47,889 bases of DNA, taken from a bacterium (lineage in GTDB: Bacteria; UBA8248). The stretch covers positions 1 through 47,889 of the forward strand of contig JAJDYR010000001.1 in NCBI GenBank assembly GCA_022825065.1, read 5' to 3'. The notes below the pieces were generated by a model that saw nothing but the letters and a program-made list of their open reading frames with translations, was not told the DNA's origin and searched no databases. Positions 1 to 7,700 of this stretch are shown here, piece after piece (position 1 is the first letter of the stretch; every line of letters begins with the position of its first letter). Position numbers and translations under genes: made by a program.

Positions 1-1
1 C

Positions 2-262
2 TTCGACGACAACCTGTTCTGCCTGCGCGAGGGCGACGAGGTGGGCGAGCGCCTGGCGAAAGTCGCCGCGGAGCAGAACATCCTCCTCATGGTCTGCGAT
101 CAGTGCGCCGTGCGGCGCAACCTCGCCGAGGGCACGTTCGAGCAGTGCGGTTCGGGCGACGTCAAGGCGAAGGGCCTGGTGGCCGGCGTGAGCGCAGGCT
201 GCTTCCCGCAGCTCTACGCCGCGCTCGCCCCCGCCGCGCCCGACCTCGTCATCACGCTGTAG
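2..262 (+). CDS. DsrE/DsrF-like protein, C-terminal part
   Basis: The reading frame is open from the left edge of the window, so only the last 86 residues are present and the start lies outside. The fragment has a hydrophobic strand followed by a CxxC (VCDQCA), then a glycine-rich loop with another cysteine (VSAGCFPQLY), and it ends in a short hydrophobic tail (PDLVITL). This pattern fits the small DsrE/DsrF/YchN-like fold, whose members carry sulfur (or selenium) on cysteines. The exact subfamily cannot be set without the N-terminus. Nothing downstream is clearly linked to sulfur metabolism, so the role is inferred from the fold only. Confidence 0.6.
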   Translation, partial: FDDNLFCLREGDEVGERLAKVAAEQNILLMVCDQCAVRRNLAEGTFEQCGSGDVKAKGLVAGVSAGCFPQLYAALAPAAPDLVITL

Positions 263-310
263 GCGTTCGGCGGATTCGTCTGTTTCGCGGTCGGTGATTC
301 TTGTGATTCG

Positions 311-345
311 GTAGGGACGGCCCCGGGGAGGGGTTCGCCCCTACG
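311..345. repeat. GTAGGG/CCCTAC palindromic repeat
   Basis: An inverted repeat starts GTAGGGACGG and ends TCGCCCCTAC, lying between the DsrE-like gene and the next promoter candidate. It belongs to the same loose family (TGTAGGG...CCCTACA) as the palindromes at 20198-20229, 42315-42344 and 43262-43284. Such units are typical short dispersed palindromes and can form a stem in RNA. Confidence 0.45.
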
Positions 346-379
346 GGTCTAACGCTCCCGTGTCCTTCCAAACGTACCA

Positions 380-407
380 TTGCGGACGGGCGCCAATTGA
401 CTATAAT
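380..407 (+). promoter_or_regulatory. Candidate promoter
   Basis: A perfect TATAAT at 402-407 stands 16 bases after a weak -35 match (TTGCGG, 380-385), about 55 bases before the start of the coiled-coil gene. The -10 box is unusual for such GC-rich surroundings. The -35 box is poor, so this is a suggestion from sequence only. Confidence 0.35.
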
Positions 408-463
408 TAGACAATCACAGCGAGGAAAGCCGCCGGGAAAGGCCCAAGAAACGGGGAAAGACG

Positions 464-850
464 ATGACGACGTACGAATACCTGAACCTCCTCGCCTCCT
501 ACGGCGGTCTTGGGCTTCTCTACTACGGCATCCGCGTCATGGCGAAGGGCGCCGAGATGCGCGCGGCGGACTCTGATCACAAGCACGCCGAGACGATGAC
601 CGAATCCGAGCGCAAGCACAACGAGTTCATGGCCGAATCAGAGCGCAGGCACAACGAGGCGATGGCCGAATCCCGGCGCAGGGATCAGGAGTCGTTGCGC
701 AGGCACGACGAATTCATGGCCGAATCCCGGCGCAGAGAGGAGGAGGGGATCCGCAGGCACGAGGAGTCGATGGCGTCCCTGCGTGAACTCATCGACGGGC
801 AGGCCGAAAGCCGCATGGCCCTGCGCGAACTCATCGAGCGAACGAGGTAG
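464..850 (+). CDS. Membrane-anchored hendecad/heptad coiled-coil protein
   Basis: I do not recognise a family for this 128-residue protein. Residues 1-28 contain a hydrophobic stretch (LLASYGGLGLLYYGIRVM) that looks like a membrane anchor. Residues about 40-110 are a run of near-identical units of the form HxExMxESxRR: HAETMTESERK, HNEFMAESERR, HNEAMAESRRR, then a 7-residue DQESLRR, HDEFMAESRRR, a 7-residue EEEGIRR and HEESMASLRE. The 11- and 7-residue spacings are those of a continuous helical coiled coil. The end (LRELIDGQAESRMALRELIERTR) is also helical. The start follows GGGGAAAGACG, a usable ribosome site. It probably oligomerises at the membrane; function unknown. Confidence 0.65.
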   Translation: MTTYEYLNLLASYGGLGLLYYGIRVMAKGAEMRAADSDHKHAETMTESERKHNEFMAESERRHNEAMAESRRRDQESLRRHDEFMAESRRREEEGIRRHEESMASLRELIDGQAESRMALRELIERTR

Positions 851-894
851 TCAATCCCCCGGTCTACGAAACGCCGCTTGAGCGGACGTGAAAC

Positions 895-1716
895 TCAGCA
901 GGATTCGAGCACGCAGTAGGAGTGCAGCCCCGTCCACTCGGCGAGAGCCGGGGCGGATTCGGGTGCGCATCGCATGCAGACGTCCAGCATGGCCCCTGCG
1001 CGGATGATTTTGAGTTGGTTTCTCGTCTCGAAGGCTGAGAGGTCGTCGAAGCCCGTCACCCATTTCGCCCCGAAATTCGTTTCGAAATAATCCGAGGTCG
1101 CCGTCATCGTATCGTTCCCGGACGTGCGGTTGATGATATGTTCCGAGAAATAATCGAAGGCGACGATGAAGCGGGGAACCTGCGCGCGCAGCCTCGCCAG
1201 AAAATCATGGATCAGATCAACCGGCAGATACATGGTGTTCCCCTCCCAGATGAACAGGGTCGGAGCCTCCAAATCGAAACCCGCTTGACCAAGTTCTCCC
1301 GGAAGGTCGAGTTCGAGGTAATTGCCGGCAATCGCGGCGCAGGGCGCGACGCCGCGGGCTTCCAGAACCTTGCGCTTGAATTCGAGCACCCCCGGCTGAT
1401 CGACTTCGCAGAAGCTGACGCCGGGGGTACGAAAAATGTGGGCGCGCATGTCGAAGCCCGCGCCCGGCGTGACGACCTGCTTCACGCCGTCCGCTATCGC
1501 GCGTTCCAGGGTCTCGTTCATGATGCGCACCCGGTAGCGCGCCGTCTCGCGCACCGCCGGAAAAGCATGGATGAGATCGCGGAACTTCGCCGTCGCCTCC
1601 TCGTCGTTGAACCACGCGGCAAAGGGGTCCTCGAACAGGGGGCGCGCCTCGTCTTTTTCCATCTGCCGAACGCATGAAGGGAAAAACGCCGTGGAGCCGA
1701 CCTCGTTGATTTCCAC
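895..1716 (-). CDS. SAM-dependent methyltransferase, TcmP/LCM-like (copy A)
   Basis: This is the third gene of a tandem set of three. The family is the leucine carboxyl methyltransferase-like class I methyltransferases (TcmP/PpmA-type O-methyltransferases). It shows the SAM-binding loop TPGAGFDMR, the acidic strand CEVDQPG, and the family motif FIWEGNTMYLP. The frame stays open far upstream inside copy B, but homology to the other copies begins at VEINEVGSTAFF, so the start is taken as the GTG at 1716. This lies five bases after the stop of copy B, which points to translational coupling. It is the most diverged of the three (for example TPGAGF where the others have SLGAGF). Substrate unknown. 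Confidence 0.8.
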   Translation of the reverse strand: MEINEVGSTAFFPSCVRQMEKDEARPLFEDPFAAWFNDEEATAKFRDLIHAFPAVRETARYRVRIMNETLERAIADGVKQVVTPGAGFDMRAHIFRTPGVSFCEVDQPGVLEFKRKVLEARGVAPCAAIAGNYLELDLPGELGQAGFDLEAPTLFIWEGNTMYLPVDLIHDFLARLRAQVPRFIVAFDYFSEHIINRTSGNDTMTATSDYFETNFGAKWVTGFDDLSAFETRNQLKIIRAGAMLDVCMRCAPESAPALAEWTGLHSYCVLESC

Positions 1717-1721
1717 GAAAT

Positions 1722-2564
1722 TCAGGACGCCTTGAGCACGCAGTAGGAGTAGAGTTTCAGAAGTTCGGCCGCCGCGTCCATGAACTCCTTGATTTGCGCC
1801 ACGGACTGCGGCGCGTGGCGCTCGCCGAACTCCATGAGGCTTTCGGATTCGACGGCTTCGAGGCCGTGTTTTTCCTGGAACACGGAAAGATCGTCGAAAC
1901 CCGTCACCCATTTCACCCCGAAGTTGTTCTCAAACATATCCGTGATTTCGGTGATTCTCTCATCGCCGGTCGTGCGGTTGACGATCTTTTCGGAGTAATA
2001 GTCGAAGGCGATGGTCATCTGCGGGATCTGCGCGCGCATCCTGTCGAGGAAATCATGGATCAGCGTGAGCGGCAGGTACATGGTGTTACCTTCCCATATG
2101 AACAGGATGGGGGCTTCGAGGTCGAAGCCCGCTTTTTTCAGTTCCCGGGGCAGATCGACTTCCAGGTAGTTGCACTCGATACCGGGGGAGGGCGTGACGC
2201 CGCCCGCTTCGAGGACCTTGTTCTTGAACTGAAGGACCGCCGGCTGATCGACGTCGCAGAACCTGACGCCGTCGGTTCGATAGATGTGAGAGCGCATGTC
2301 GAAGCCCGCGCCGAGCGAGACGATCTGCTTCATGCCGTCCGCGATGCCGCGCTCGACGATCTCGCTCATGACGCGAACCCGGTAGCGGACCAGTTCCACC
2401 GAGGGCGGGAAAACGCGTATCAGTTCCTGGACCTTCTCCTCTATCGCCTCGTTGACGAACAAGGCCGCGTAGGGATCGTCGAACAGCTTGTGTTCCTGGT
2501 CTTTTTCCATCGCGCGCATGCAGGAAATGACGAACGCGGTTGCGCCGATTTCGTTGATGTCCAT
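1722..2564 (-). CDS. SAM-dependent methyltransferase, TcmP/LCM-like (copy B)
   Basis: This is the middle member of the tandem triplet. The protein starts MDINEIGATAFV and contains the SAM loop SLGAGFDMR, the following acidic motif CDVDQPA and the family signature FIWEGNTMYLP. Length (280 residues) fits the family. The ATG at 2564 sits five bases after the stop of copy C, with the same TGA-five-base-start arrangement as between B and A, so the whole transcription unit appears to have grown by unequal duplication. It probably methylates an oxygen of a small acid or polyketide-like molecule, but the sequence does not show which one. Confidence 0.85.
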   Translation of the reverse strand: MDINEIGATAFVISCMRAMEKDQEHKLFDDPYAALFVNEAIEEKVQELIRVFPPSVELVRYRVRVMSEIVERGIADGMKQIVSLGAGFDMRSHIYRTDGVRFCDVDQPAVLQFKNKVLEAGGVTPSPGIECNYLEVDLPRELKKAGFDLEAPILFIWEGNTMYLPLTLIHDFLDRMRAQIPQMTIAFDYYSEKIVNRTTGDERITEITDMFENNFGVKWVTGFDDLSVFQEKHGLEAVESESLMEFGERHAPQSVAQIKEFMDAAAELLKLYSYCVLKAS

Positions 2565-2569
2565 GGAAC

Positions 2570-3415
2570 TCAGGCCGCCCTGAACACGGAGTAGGAGTAG
2601 AGTTTCAGCAGGTCGGCCGTGACGTCCATAAACTCCTCGATGGCCGCTGCGGATTCCGGCGCGCGGCGCTCGCCGACTTCCAGGAGGCTTTCGGATTTCA
2701 CGACTTCGAGGCCGTGCTTTTCCGTCAGAACAGAGAGGTCGTCGAAGCCCGTCACCCATTTCACCCCGAAGTTGCTTTCGAAAAGGTCCGTGAATTCGCT
2801 GATTCTCTCATCGCCGGAGGTGCGGTTGATCACCTTTTCGGAGAGATAATCGAAAGCGAGGGTCATGTTGGGAACCTGCGCGCGCAATCGACTCAGGAAA
2901 TCATGGATCAGGTCGAGCGGCAGGTACATGGTGTTGCCTTCCCATATGAGCAGGATGGGGGCTTCGAGGTCGAAGCCGGCCCGGCCGAGTTCTCCGGGGA
3001 GGTCGACTTCCAGGTAGTTGCACTCGATCCCGGCGCAGGGCGTGACGCCGCCCGCTTCGAGGACCTTGTTCTTGAACCGCAGGACCGCAGGCTGGTCGAC
3101 GTCGCAGAACCTGACGCCTTCGGTCTGATAGATGTGGGCGCGCATGTCGAAGCCCGCGCCCAGCGAGACGATCTGCTTCACGCCGTCCGCGATGCCGCGC
3201 TCTATGATCTCGCTCATGGCGCAAACCCGGTAGCGAACCAGCTCCTTCGCGGGCGGGAAAACTTCTATCTGTTCCTGCACCTTCTTCTCGATTTCCTCGT
3301 TCACGAACCACGCCGCGTAAGGATCGTGGAACAGCTTGTGTTCCTGCTCCTTCTCCATGGCGCGGATGGAGGATACGAAAAATGCGGTTGCGCCGACTTC
3401 GTTGATGATGTCCAC
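2570..3415 (-). CDS. SAM-dependent methyltransferase, TcmP/LCM-like (copy C)
   Basis: This is the first gene of the triplet. The conserved start is VDIINEVGATAFF from the GTG at 3415, eight bases downstream of a GGAG; an upstream ATG at 3580 would add a low-complexity leader absent from the other copies and is not preferred. It has SLGAGFDMR (about residues 84-92), CDVDQPA, LIWEGNTMYLP and a C-terminus LYSYSVFRAA shared with copy B (LYSYCVLKAS). All catalytic-core motifs are intact. Copies B and C are clearly closer to each other than to A. The bases from 3416 to 3604 upstream carry no other gene that I can support. Confidence 0.85.
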   Translation of the reverse strand: MDIINEVGATAFFVSSIRAMEKEQEHKLFHDPYAAWFVNEEIEKKVQEQIEVFPPAKELVRYRVCAMSEIIERGIADGVKQIVSLGAGFDMRAHIYQTEGVRFCDVDQPAVLRFKNKVLEAGGVTPCAGIECNYLEVDLPGELGRAGFDLEAPILLIWEGNTMYLPLDLIHDFLSRLRAQVPNMTLAFDYLSEKVINRTSGDERISEFTDLFESNFGVKWVTGFDDLSVLTEKHGLEVVKSESLLEVGERRAPESAAAIEEFMDVTADLLKLYSYSVFRAA

Positions 3416-3604
3416 AGCCTTGGCTCCATTGGATTGGGTATGCCGCTCCGAACCCCCGGGTAAAGGGGCAGGGTGCGCCTTGAGTCGTCCTCGTACTCCC
3501 TCGTCAGACAAGACGGGATAATAGCCGAGTGCGGCGGGAGCGGGCAATGAAAAAATGGCGATTGTATGCTTCCGCAGCACCCCGGAGAATGGCCGGGGCC
3601 TTCC

Positions 3605-4030
3605 TCAGTCCACGACCGCTATCGCGTTGACCTCCACCAGGCACCTGGGGTCGGTGGCGAGGCGCACGACCTGGAGCGTGGTGGAGGCGGGCCGGTGGTC
3701 GCCGAAATACTCTCTCCGGATGGCCCCCGCCTCCTCGGCGCCCTCCATCGTCGTCGAGAAGAACTGGAAGAAGACGATGTCGCTGAACGCCCCGCCCACG
3801 GCGTCGAGGCTTTTCTTCAGGTTCTCGAGCGCCATGCGCGTCTGGGTGGGCAGATCGTCCGGCAGCGTGTCGAACTCCTCGGGCCGGTGGGGGTGGTGGT
3901 GATAGGGGGGCGCGGCCGTAACGCCAGCGAAATAGACGGTCGTCCCGCCGCTCGCCTTGATGGCCATCGAGTAGGGCGTCCAGACGTCGAGCCTGTCGGG
4001 CCAGTCCACGGGTTCGATTTGCTTTGTCAT
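3605..4030 (-). CDS. Rid (YjgF/YER057c/UK114) family protein
   Basis: This 141-residue protein has the Rid fold pattern: an N-terminal strand with VYFAGVTA, the central LENLKKSLDAVGGAFSDIV helix and strand, and the C-terminal PRCLVEVNAIAVV. Rid proteins hydrolyse reactive enamines/imines or act in catabolic operons. The arginine that is catalytic in RidA and sits just before the last-but-one strand appears replaced by serine (PASTTLQVV where RidA has PARSCVEV). This favours one of the Rid subfamilies without the imine deaminase activity. A clear AAGGAG ribosome site precedes the ATG. It stands alone on the minus strand, upstream of the methyltransferases. Confidence 0.85.
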   Translation of the reverse strand: MTKQIEPVDWPDRLDVWTPYSMAIKASGGTTVYFAGVTAAPPYHHHPHRPEEFDTLPDDLPTQTRMALENLKKSLDAVGGAFSDIVFFQFFSTTMEGAEEAGAIRREYFGDHRPASTTLQVVRLATDPRCLVEVNAIAVVD

Positions 4031-4365
4031 GGTCGGTCTCCTTCAAGTATAGAAAAATCGAAAATCAGGCTTGTGCGCAGCAATAAAAACCGGGGCGGGG
4101 GATCTGTTCAAGCAGCGTGCTCCCCGGTCTCGGACTCACACTCGGCGAATTGATGATTCTATTTTGAATTCAGGCCTTTCGTCACCTTGCTCCCGGAATC
4201 GATTCTCCTTACCCTGCGGATGGTGAAATACACACGGGATGAATATCCCCCTCCGATTGCAGGCTCGAAGGTTCGGTCGGGTTTTTGCGCAGGGCGCGAT
4301 TTGAAAGGCGGCGGGGAGGGGAGTGCGGCTTGAATATACGGTGTTGACCTTGGCGCAGAGGAGAA
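4031..4365. other. Intergenic region, divergent
   Basis: This 335-base stretch separates the minus-strand Rid gene from the plus-strand VOC gene and must hold both promoters. An A/T-rich patch (TTGAATATACGG) lies near 4330. I see no convincing hairpin, repeat or coding frame. Confidence 0.4.
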
Positions 4366-4767
4366 ATGAAGAAAATGGCGATTGTCGGCGCATTTCATCA
4401 TGTCCATATGATCAGCAGGGATCCCGACGGGGTAGCCGATTGGTTCGAACGCTTCTTCGGGAGTGAGATAGTGGCCGAGCAGTTTCCGGCCGGAGCGCGC
4501 AACCTCGTCCTCCGGGTGGGGGAAGGGACGCTCAGCGTGCGCACCCCCCGGCCCTCGGACGGACTTACGGAAGCGGACGGCCCCCGCCCCAAGGGGTACG
4601 GAATCCATCACTTCTGCTTCGTAGTGGATGACCTGCCGGGATTACTGGAGGACTTGCGCGCCAATGGGGTGACGAATATCCAGGAGATGCCCGTCCACGT
4701 GAGCGGCAAGTTCGCAGCCTTCATCGAGGGCCCCGAGGAAATGCCCATCGAGCTCATTCAGGCCTGA
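4366..4767 (+). CDS. VOC (glyoxalase/dioxygenase) family protein
   Basis: A 133-residue single VOC protein with two beta-alpha-beta-beta-beta modules. The first runs from FHHVHMISRDPDGVADWFERFFG and the second from GIHHFCFVVDDLPGLLEDL to AAFIEGPEEMPIELIQ. Candidate metal ligands are the His in FHHVHM, the His in GIHHFCF, and the Glu in MPIELIQ, the usual H/H/E set. Members include glyoxalase I, epimerases and ring-cleaving dioxygenases, and the substrate cannot be read from the sequence. GAGGAG lies almost directly before the first ATG, so the ATG three codons later (MAIVGAF) is an equally plausible start. Confidence 0.85.
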   Translation: MKKMAIVGAFHHVHMISRDPDGVADWFERFFGSEIVAEQFPAGARNLVLRVGEGTLSVRTPRPSDGLTEADGPRPKGYGIHHFCFVVDDLPGLLEDLRANGVTNIQEMPVHVSGKFAAFIEGPEEMPIELIQA

Positions 4768-4830
4768 GCCGGGCGTTCAGGAGCAGACGTTTCCGAAAAC
4801 CGGCTCGCCCCGAGCCGTTCGCCCGCCCCG

Positions 4831-6024
4831 CTACTCTGCCGGCAGGCCGGTGATGCGCGAGCTGATCTTGATCCGGTAGATGTGGTTGTTGCCTGCGCCG
4901 TGGAGAAAGGAGATCACGTCGCGCAGGTATTTCTCGACCGGGCACTCGCGCATGTAGCCGAGTCCGCCGTGCACCTCGAGCGCGAGCCGGCAGACCTCAT
5001 ACGCGGCTTCCGAGCAGACCACCTTGGTGAGCCACGACATTTTGGGGTCGTACTCCTCGGCGTGGTCCACCGCCCAGGAGGTGCGCCACAAGACGGAGCG
5101 CGCCGTCTCGAGCCTCGTGTACATCTCCCCGATCATCTGGGCGACGGACTGATGCTGGCCGATGGGCTTTCCGCCCTGCACCCTTTCTTGTGAATAGCGC
5201 ACGGCCTCCTCGAAGGCGGCCCGGCCCGCGCCCAGCACGGTCGCCCCGTAGCCGCCCCTTCCGCGCGCGATGCGGCTCGTGCGAAGCGCCTCGGCCTGCC
5301 CCTCTTCCTCCCCCAGCCGGTTGGCGGCGGGGACTTCCGCGTTCTCGAAGACGAGCGTGGCGTTGCTGAGAAGCCTCCTGCCCATCTTGTCGTGGACACG
5401 GCCAACGCTCAGGCCCGGCGTATTCGCGGGAACGAGGAACGGCGTCATGCCCTTCAGGCCGCCTTTCGTCTTGTCGGTGCGCGTGTAGACGATGTAGAGC
5501 CTGGCCGTTCCGCCGTTGCTGATGAAGCTCTTGACGCCGCTGAGCCGATAGACGTCCCCGTCGCGATCTGCGCGCATCTGCACGCCCGCGCCGGGTGCGG
5601 GGTAGGGGAGGACGTGATCGGTGCCCGCGTCGGGTTCCGTCATGCACGTCGCCAGGTGATAGCGGTGGTCGGAGACGAACGCCGGGAGGAAGCGCTCTTT
5701 TTGCTCCTCGTTCGTCCAGTGCTCGAGGATGGGGGTGAACTTCCAGGTCTGATCGAAGGTGGCGGCCACGCCGAGGTCGCCGGCGCCCAACTCCTCGCCC
5801 ACGATGGAGAGGGTGAGCATGTCGGCCCCGCCGCCGCGCTCACCGGACAGCGCCAGGGTGCGCAAGCCTAACTTCGAGCCCTCCTCGACGACGTCATACG
5901 GGATGCAGTCGAGCGGGTCCGGGTTCTTGTCGTACTCCGCGGCGATGGGGCGCACGTGGCGCTCGACGTAATCGCGCGCGAGTCTCTGGAGCGCTTTTTG
6001 TTCGTCGGTCAGGGAAAAGTCCAT
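4831..6024 (-). CDS. Acyl-CoA dehydrogenase family protein, catalytic Glu not at usual site
   Basis: A full-length 397-residue acyl-CoA dehydrogenase. It has the N-terminal helical domain (FSLTDEQKALQRLARDYV), the FAD/substrate-binding CMTEPDAGTD motif, the beta-domain (GVKSFISNGG), and the C-terminal helical domain ending in LEVHGGLGYMRECPVEKYLRDV. In most family members the next segment is YEGT, with the Glu as catalytic base. Here it reads LHGAGNN (about residues 374-380), so that Glu is absent. The catalytic base may sit elsewhere, as in isovaleryl-CoA dehydrogenase, or the protein may do different chemistry. It is the last gene of an operon with two MBL-fold proteins; GAGGAGG precedes its ATG. 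Confidence 0.9.
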   Translation of the reverse strand: MDFSLTDEQKALQRLARDYVERHVRPIAAEYDKNPDPLDCIPYDVVEEGSKLGLRTLALSGERGGGADMLTLSIVGEELGAGDLGVAATFDQTWKFTPILEHWTNEEQKERFLPAFVSDHRYHLATCMTEPDAGTDHVLPYPAPGAGVQMRADRDGDVYRLSGVKSFISNGGTARLYIVYTRTDKTKGGLKGMTPFLVPANTPGLSVGRVHDKMGRRLLSNATLVFENAEVPAANRLGEEEGQAEALRTSRIARGRGGYGATVLGAGRAAFEEAVRYSQERVQGGKPIGQHQSVAQMIGEMYTRLETARSVLWRTSWAVDHAEEYDPKMSWLTKVVCSEAAYEVCRLALEVHGGLGYMRECPVEKYLRDVISFLHGAGNNHIYRIKISSRITGLPAE

Positions 6025-6036
6025 CGGCCCTCCTCT

Positions 6037-6807
6037 CTAATATCCGGAAATGAGGCCTTCGCGCACCTTGGGCATGGTGACCGCCAGATCGAGAATCGGC
6101 AGCCCGTGGGAGGGCGCGACCACGGCGACGTCGAGTTCTTCGAGCAACGCTTCCAGGCGGTCCGAATAGATGTTCATGTCGGCGAAGCGCGTCCAGAACA
6201 GCGCGCGCTCGGCGAACACCCCCAGGACGTCCGCCAGATCGAGCGAGGTGGCCTCTTCGGCGATTTGTCCGCAGTGGCCGTCCCAGTGGTAGTGGCTGTA
6301 GGCGAAGCCGTCTCCGGGGAAGAGGGCGCGCGCGCCGGTATCGAACCCCCAGAGCGAGGTTCTCAAGTCGCGGATGACCGGCTCGACCGCGATGAGCCGC
6401 CTGTCGCCCAGGTCGATCTCGTCGCCGACCTCCATGTGCTTCATCCTGTGCGCGTGTTCGGGGTAGGAGAGGTGGTAGTCGCTCACGTCGCAGTGGACCG
6501 TCATCTCGGGGTAGGCTTCGAGCAGTCTTCCGAGCCCGCCCGCGTGGGGCGTCTCCTGGTGTGAGAGGAACAGATACTTGAGCTCCGAGCCGCGCTCGTC
6601 GAGTATCTCGCTCACCTGGCGGGAGACGACCGGGTAATCCCCCTGGTGGCCCGTCTCGACCAGCACCGAGCCTTCGGAGCCTAAGAGGAGGAAGGCCGCG
6701 TTGTAGCTGTGATAGATCTTCCCCTTGTGGTGCTGTTCGTGGCAGATGCCGAGCCAGAAGACGCCGGGAGCGATTTCGCGCGGGAGGGGATTGTTTTTCT
6801 GGTCCAT
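6037..6807 (-). CDS. MBL-fold protein, flavodiiron-like, partly degenerate metal site
   Basis: A 256-residue metallo-beta-lactamase-fold protein resembling the oxygen-binding domain of flavodiiron proteins (ODP type). The fold markers are SVLVETGHQGD (residues about 47-57), YLFLSHQETPHAGG (78-91), and ALFPGDGFAYS (160-170). The ligand motif, normally HxExDH, reads HQETPH, so His83, Glu85 and His88 are kept but the Asp is Pro. A further His is in APSHGLP. No flavodoxin domain is attached. The start is two bases after the stop of the upstream paralogue and the stop is 12 bases before the acyl-CoA dehydrogenase, so the three are one operon. Confidence 0.8.
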   Translation of the reverse strand: MDQKNNPLPREIAPGVFWLGICHEQHHKGKIYHSYNAAFLLLGSEGSVLVETGHQGDYPVVSRQVSEILDERGSELKYLFLSHQETPHAGGLGRLLEAYPEMTVHCDVSDYHLSYPEHAHRMKHMEVGDEIDLGDRRLIAVEPVIRDLRTSLWGFDTGARALFPGDGFAYSHYHWDGHCGQIAEEATSLDLADVLGVFAERALFWTRFADMNIYSDRLEALLEELDVAVVAPSHGLPILDLAVTMPKVREGLISGY

Positions 6808-6809
6808 GA

Positions 6810-7700
6810 TTACCTTTCCATGTTGCGGGGGACGTAGCGCGGCGAGACGACGGAGCGGTCCAGATCGCGCAGAACCTCATCGAGCACCGTGAACTGGCGT
6901 TCGACCTGTTCGCGCCCGAGGAGGATGGCTCCGTAACCGGGGGCGATGTTCTCGATGTCGTAGCTGTCGAACACGTCGGCGATGCCCTTTCTCATCGGCC
7001 CGGTTTCCACGCCCTCGAGCCACCAGTAGCGCGTATTCAAAAGGAACGAGCGCACGAACGCGGAGGTCGTCACCGCCTCTTCCTCCACCGCCCAGGGGCC
7101 TTCGGGGTCGTCCCCCCATACGTGGCTGAACATGTCCGAGGAGAAGAGGGTGCGGGTGGCCTCGTCGTAGATCCACATGGTGGTGATGAGGCGGATGGGC
7201 GCGTTGATGCCGCGGATGACCCGACTCTCGTTGCCCCCGACGTTGCATTCGAGCTCGTTTCCGAGGACGGTCGTCGGGAAAATCTGGTCCTCCTCGCTCT
7301 TGGGGCCGAATTCCTCCACGTCGAAATCGAGCCAGAAGTCCATGTCGGGCCGCCGGGCGAAGCACTCCACGACGTTGAACTCCCTGGCGAGCGCGGCCGC
7401 GTTCCCCACGGACATGAACTCGTTGAGACGGAGCGGGTAGATGGAGAGCGGGGTGTCGGGCGTGATGATGGAGCCTATCTGCCCGAAGAGGGAATCCCTG
7501 TGCCCGCCATAGCCCGTGTCGAGGAGGATCGCGCCGTCCTCCTCGCAAAGGAGGTAGCAGTTCGACGGAGCGAACCCCCTGGCGCTCAGGGGGTAGGCGC
7601 TGATGCGCCCGTCGAGTTCGAAGACGTTGTGGAGGCCATAGGCTTTGCCGCCGCCCAGGTCCGTGACGCCGCTGTAGGACAAGACGCTGCTGTCGGTCAT
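6810..7700 (-). CDS. MBL-fold protein with lost metal-binding motif
   Basis: A 296-residue MBL-fold protein, first gene of the operon. SNCYLLCEEDGAILLDTGYGG (about residues 46-66) is the typical N-terminal strand-loop, and TRTLFSSDMFSHVWG matches the later Asp-containing loop. At the position of the HxHxDH or HxExDH motif it reads YPLRLNEFMSVGN (88-100): the Glu and the downstream Gly-Asn remain, but the two His and the Asp are gone. It probably cannot hold a normal dinuclear site. GGAGG stands at good distance before the ATG. It shares the general ODP-type layout with its downstream neighbour, suggesting an old duplication with divergent roles. Confidence 0.75.
   Translation of the reverse strand: MTDSSVLSYSGVTDLGGGKAYGLHNVFELDGRISAYPLSARGFAPSNCYLLCEEDGAILLDTGYGGHRDSLFGQIGSIITPDTPLSIYPLRLNEFMSVGNAAALAREFNVVECFARRPDMDFWLDFDVEEFGPKSEEDQIFPTTVLGNELECNVGGNESRVIRGINAPIRLITTMWIYDEATRTLFSSDMFSHVWGDDPEGPWAVEEEAVTTSAFVRSFLLNTRYWWLEGVETGPMRKGIADVFDSYDIENIAPGYGAILLGREQVERQFTVLDEVLRDLDRSVVSPRYVPRNMER

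Noticed and set aside
1794..2594. A 266-codon plus-strand frame antisense to methyltransferase copy B, with relatives over copies A and C.
   Set aside because: The repeated antisense frame is explained by the triplicated coding DNA on the minus strand; no start signals.
3546..3570. An ATGAAAAAATGGCGATTGT string like the start of the VOC gene at 4366.
   Set aside because: Similarity ends after about 20 bases and no frame follows; chance or a trivial remnant.
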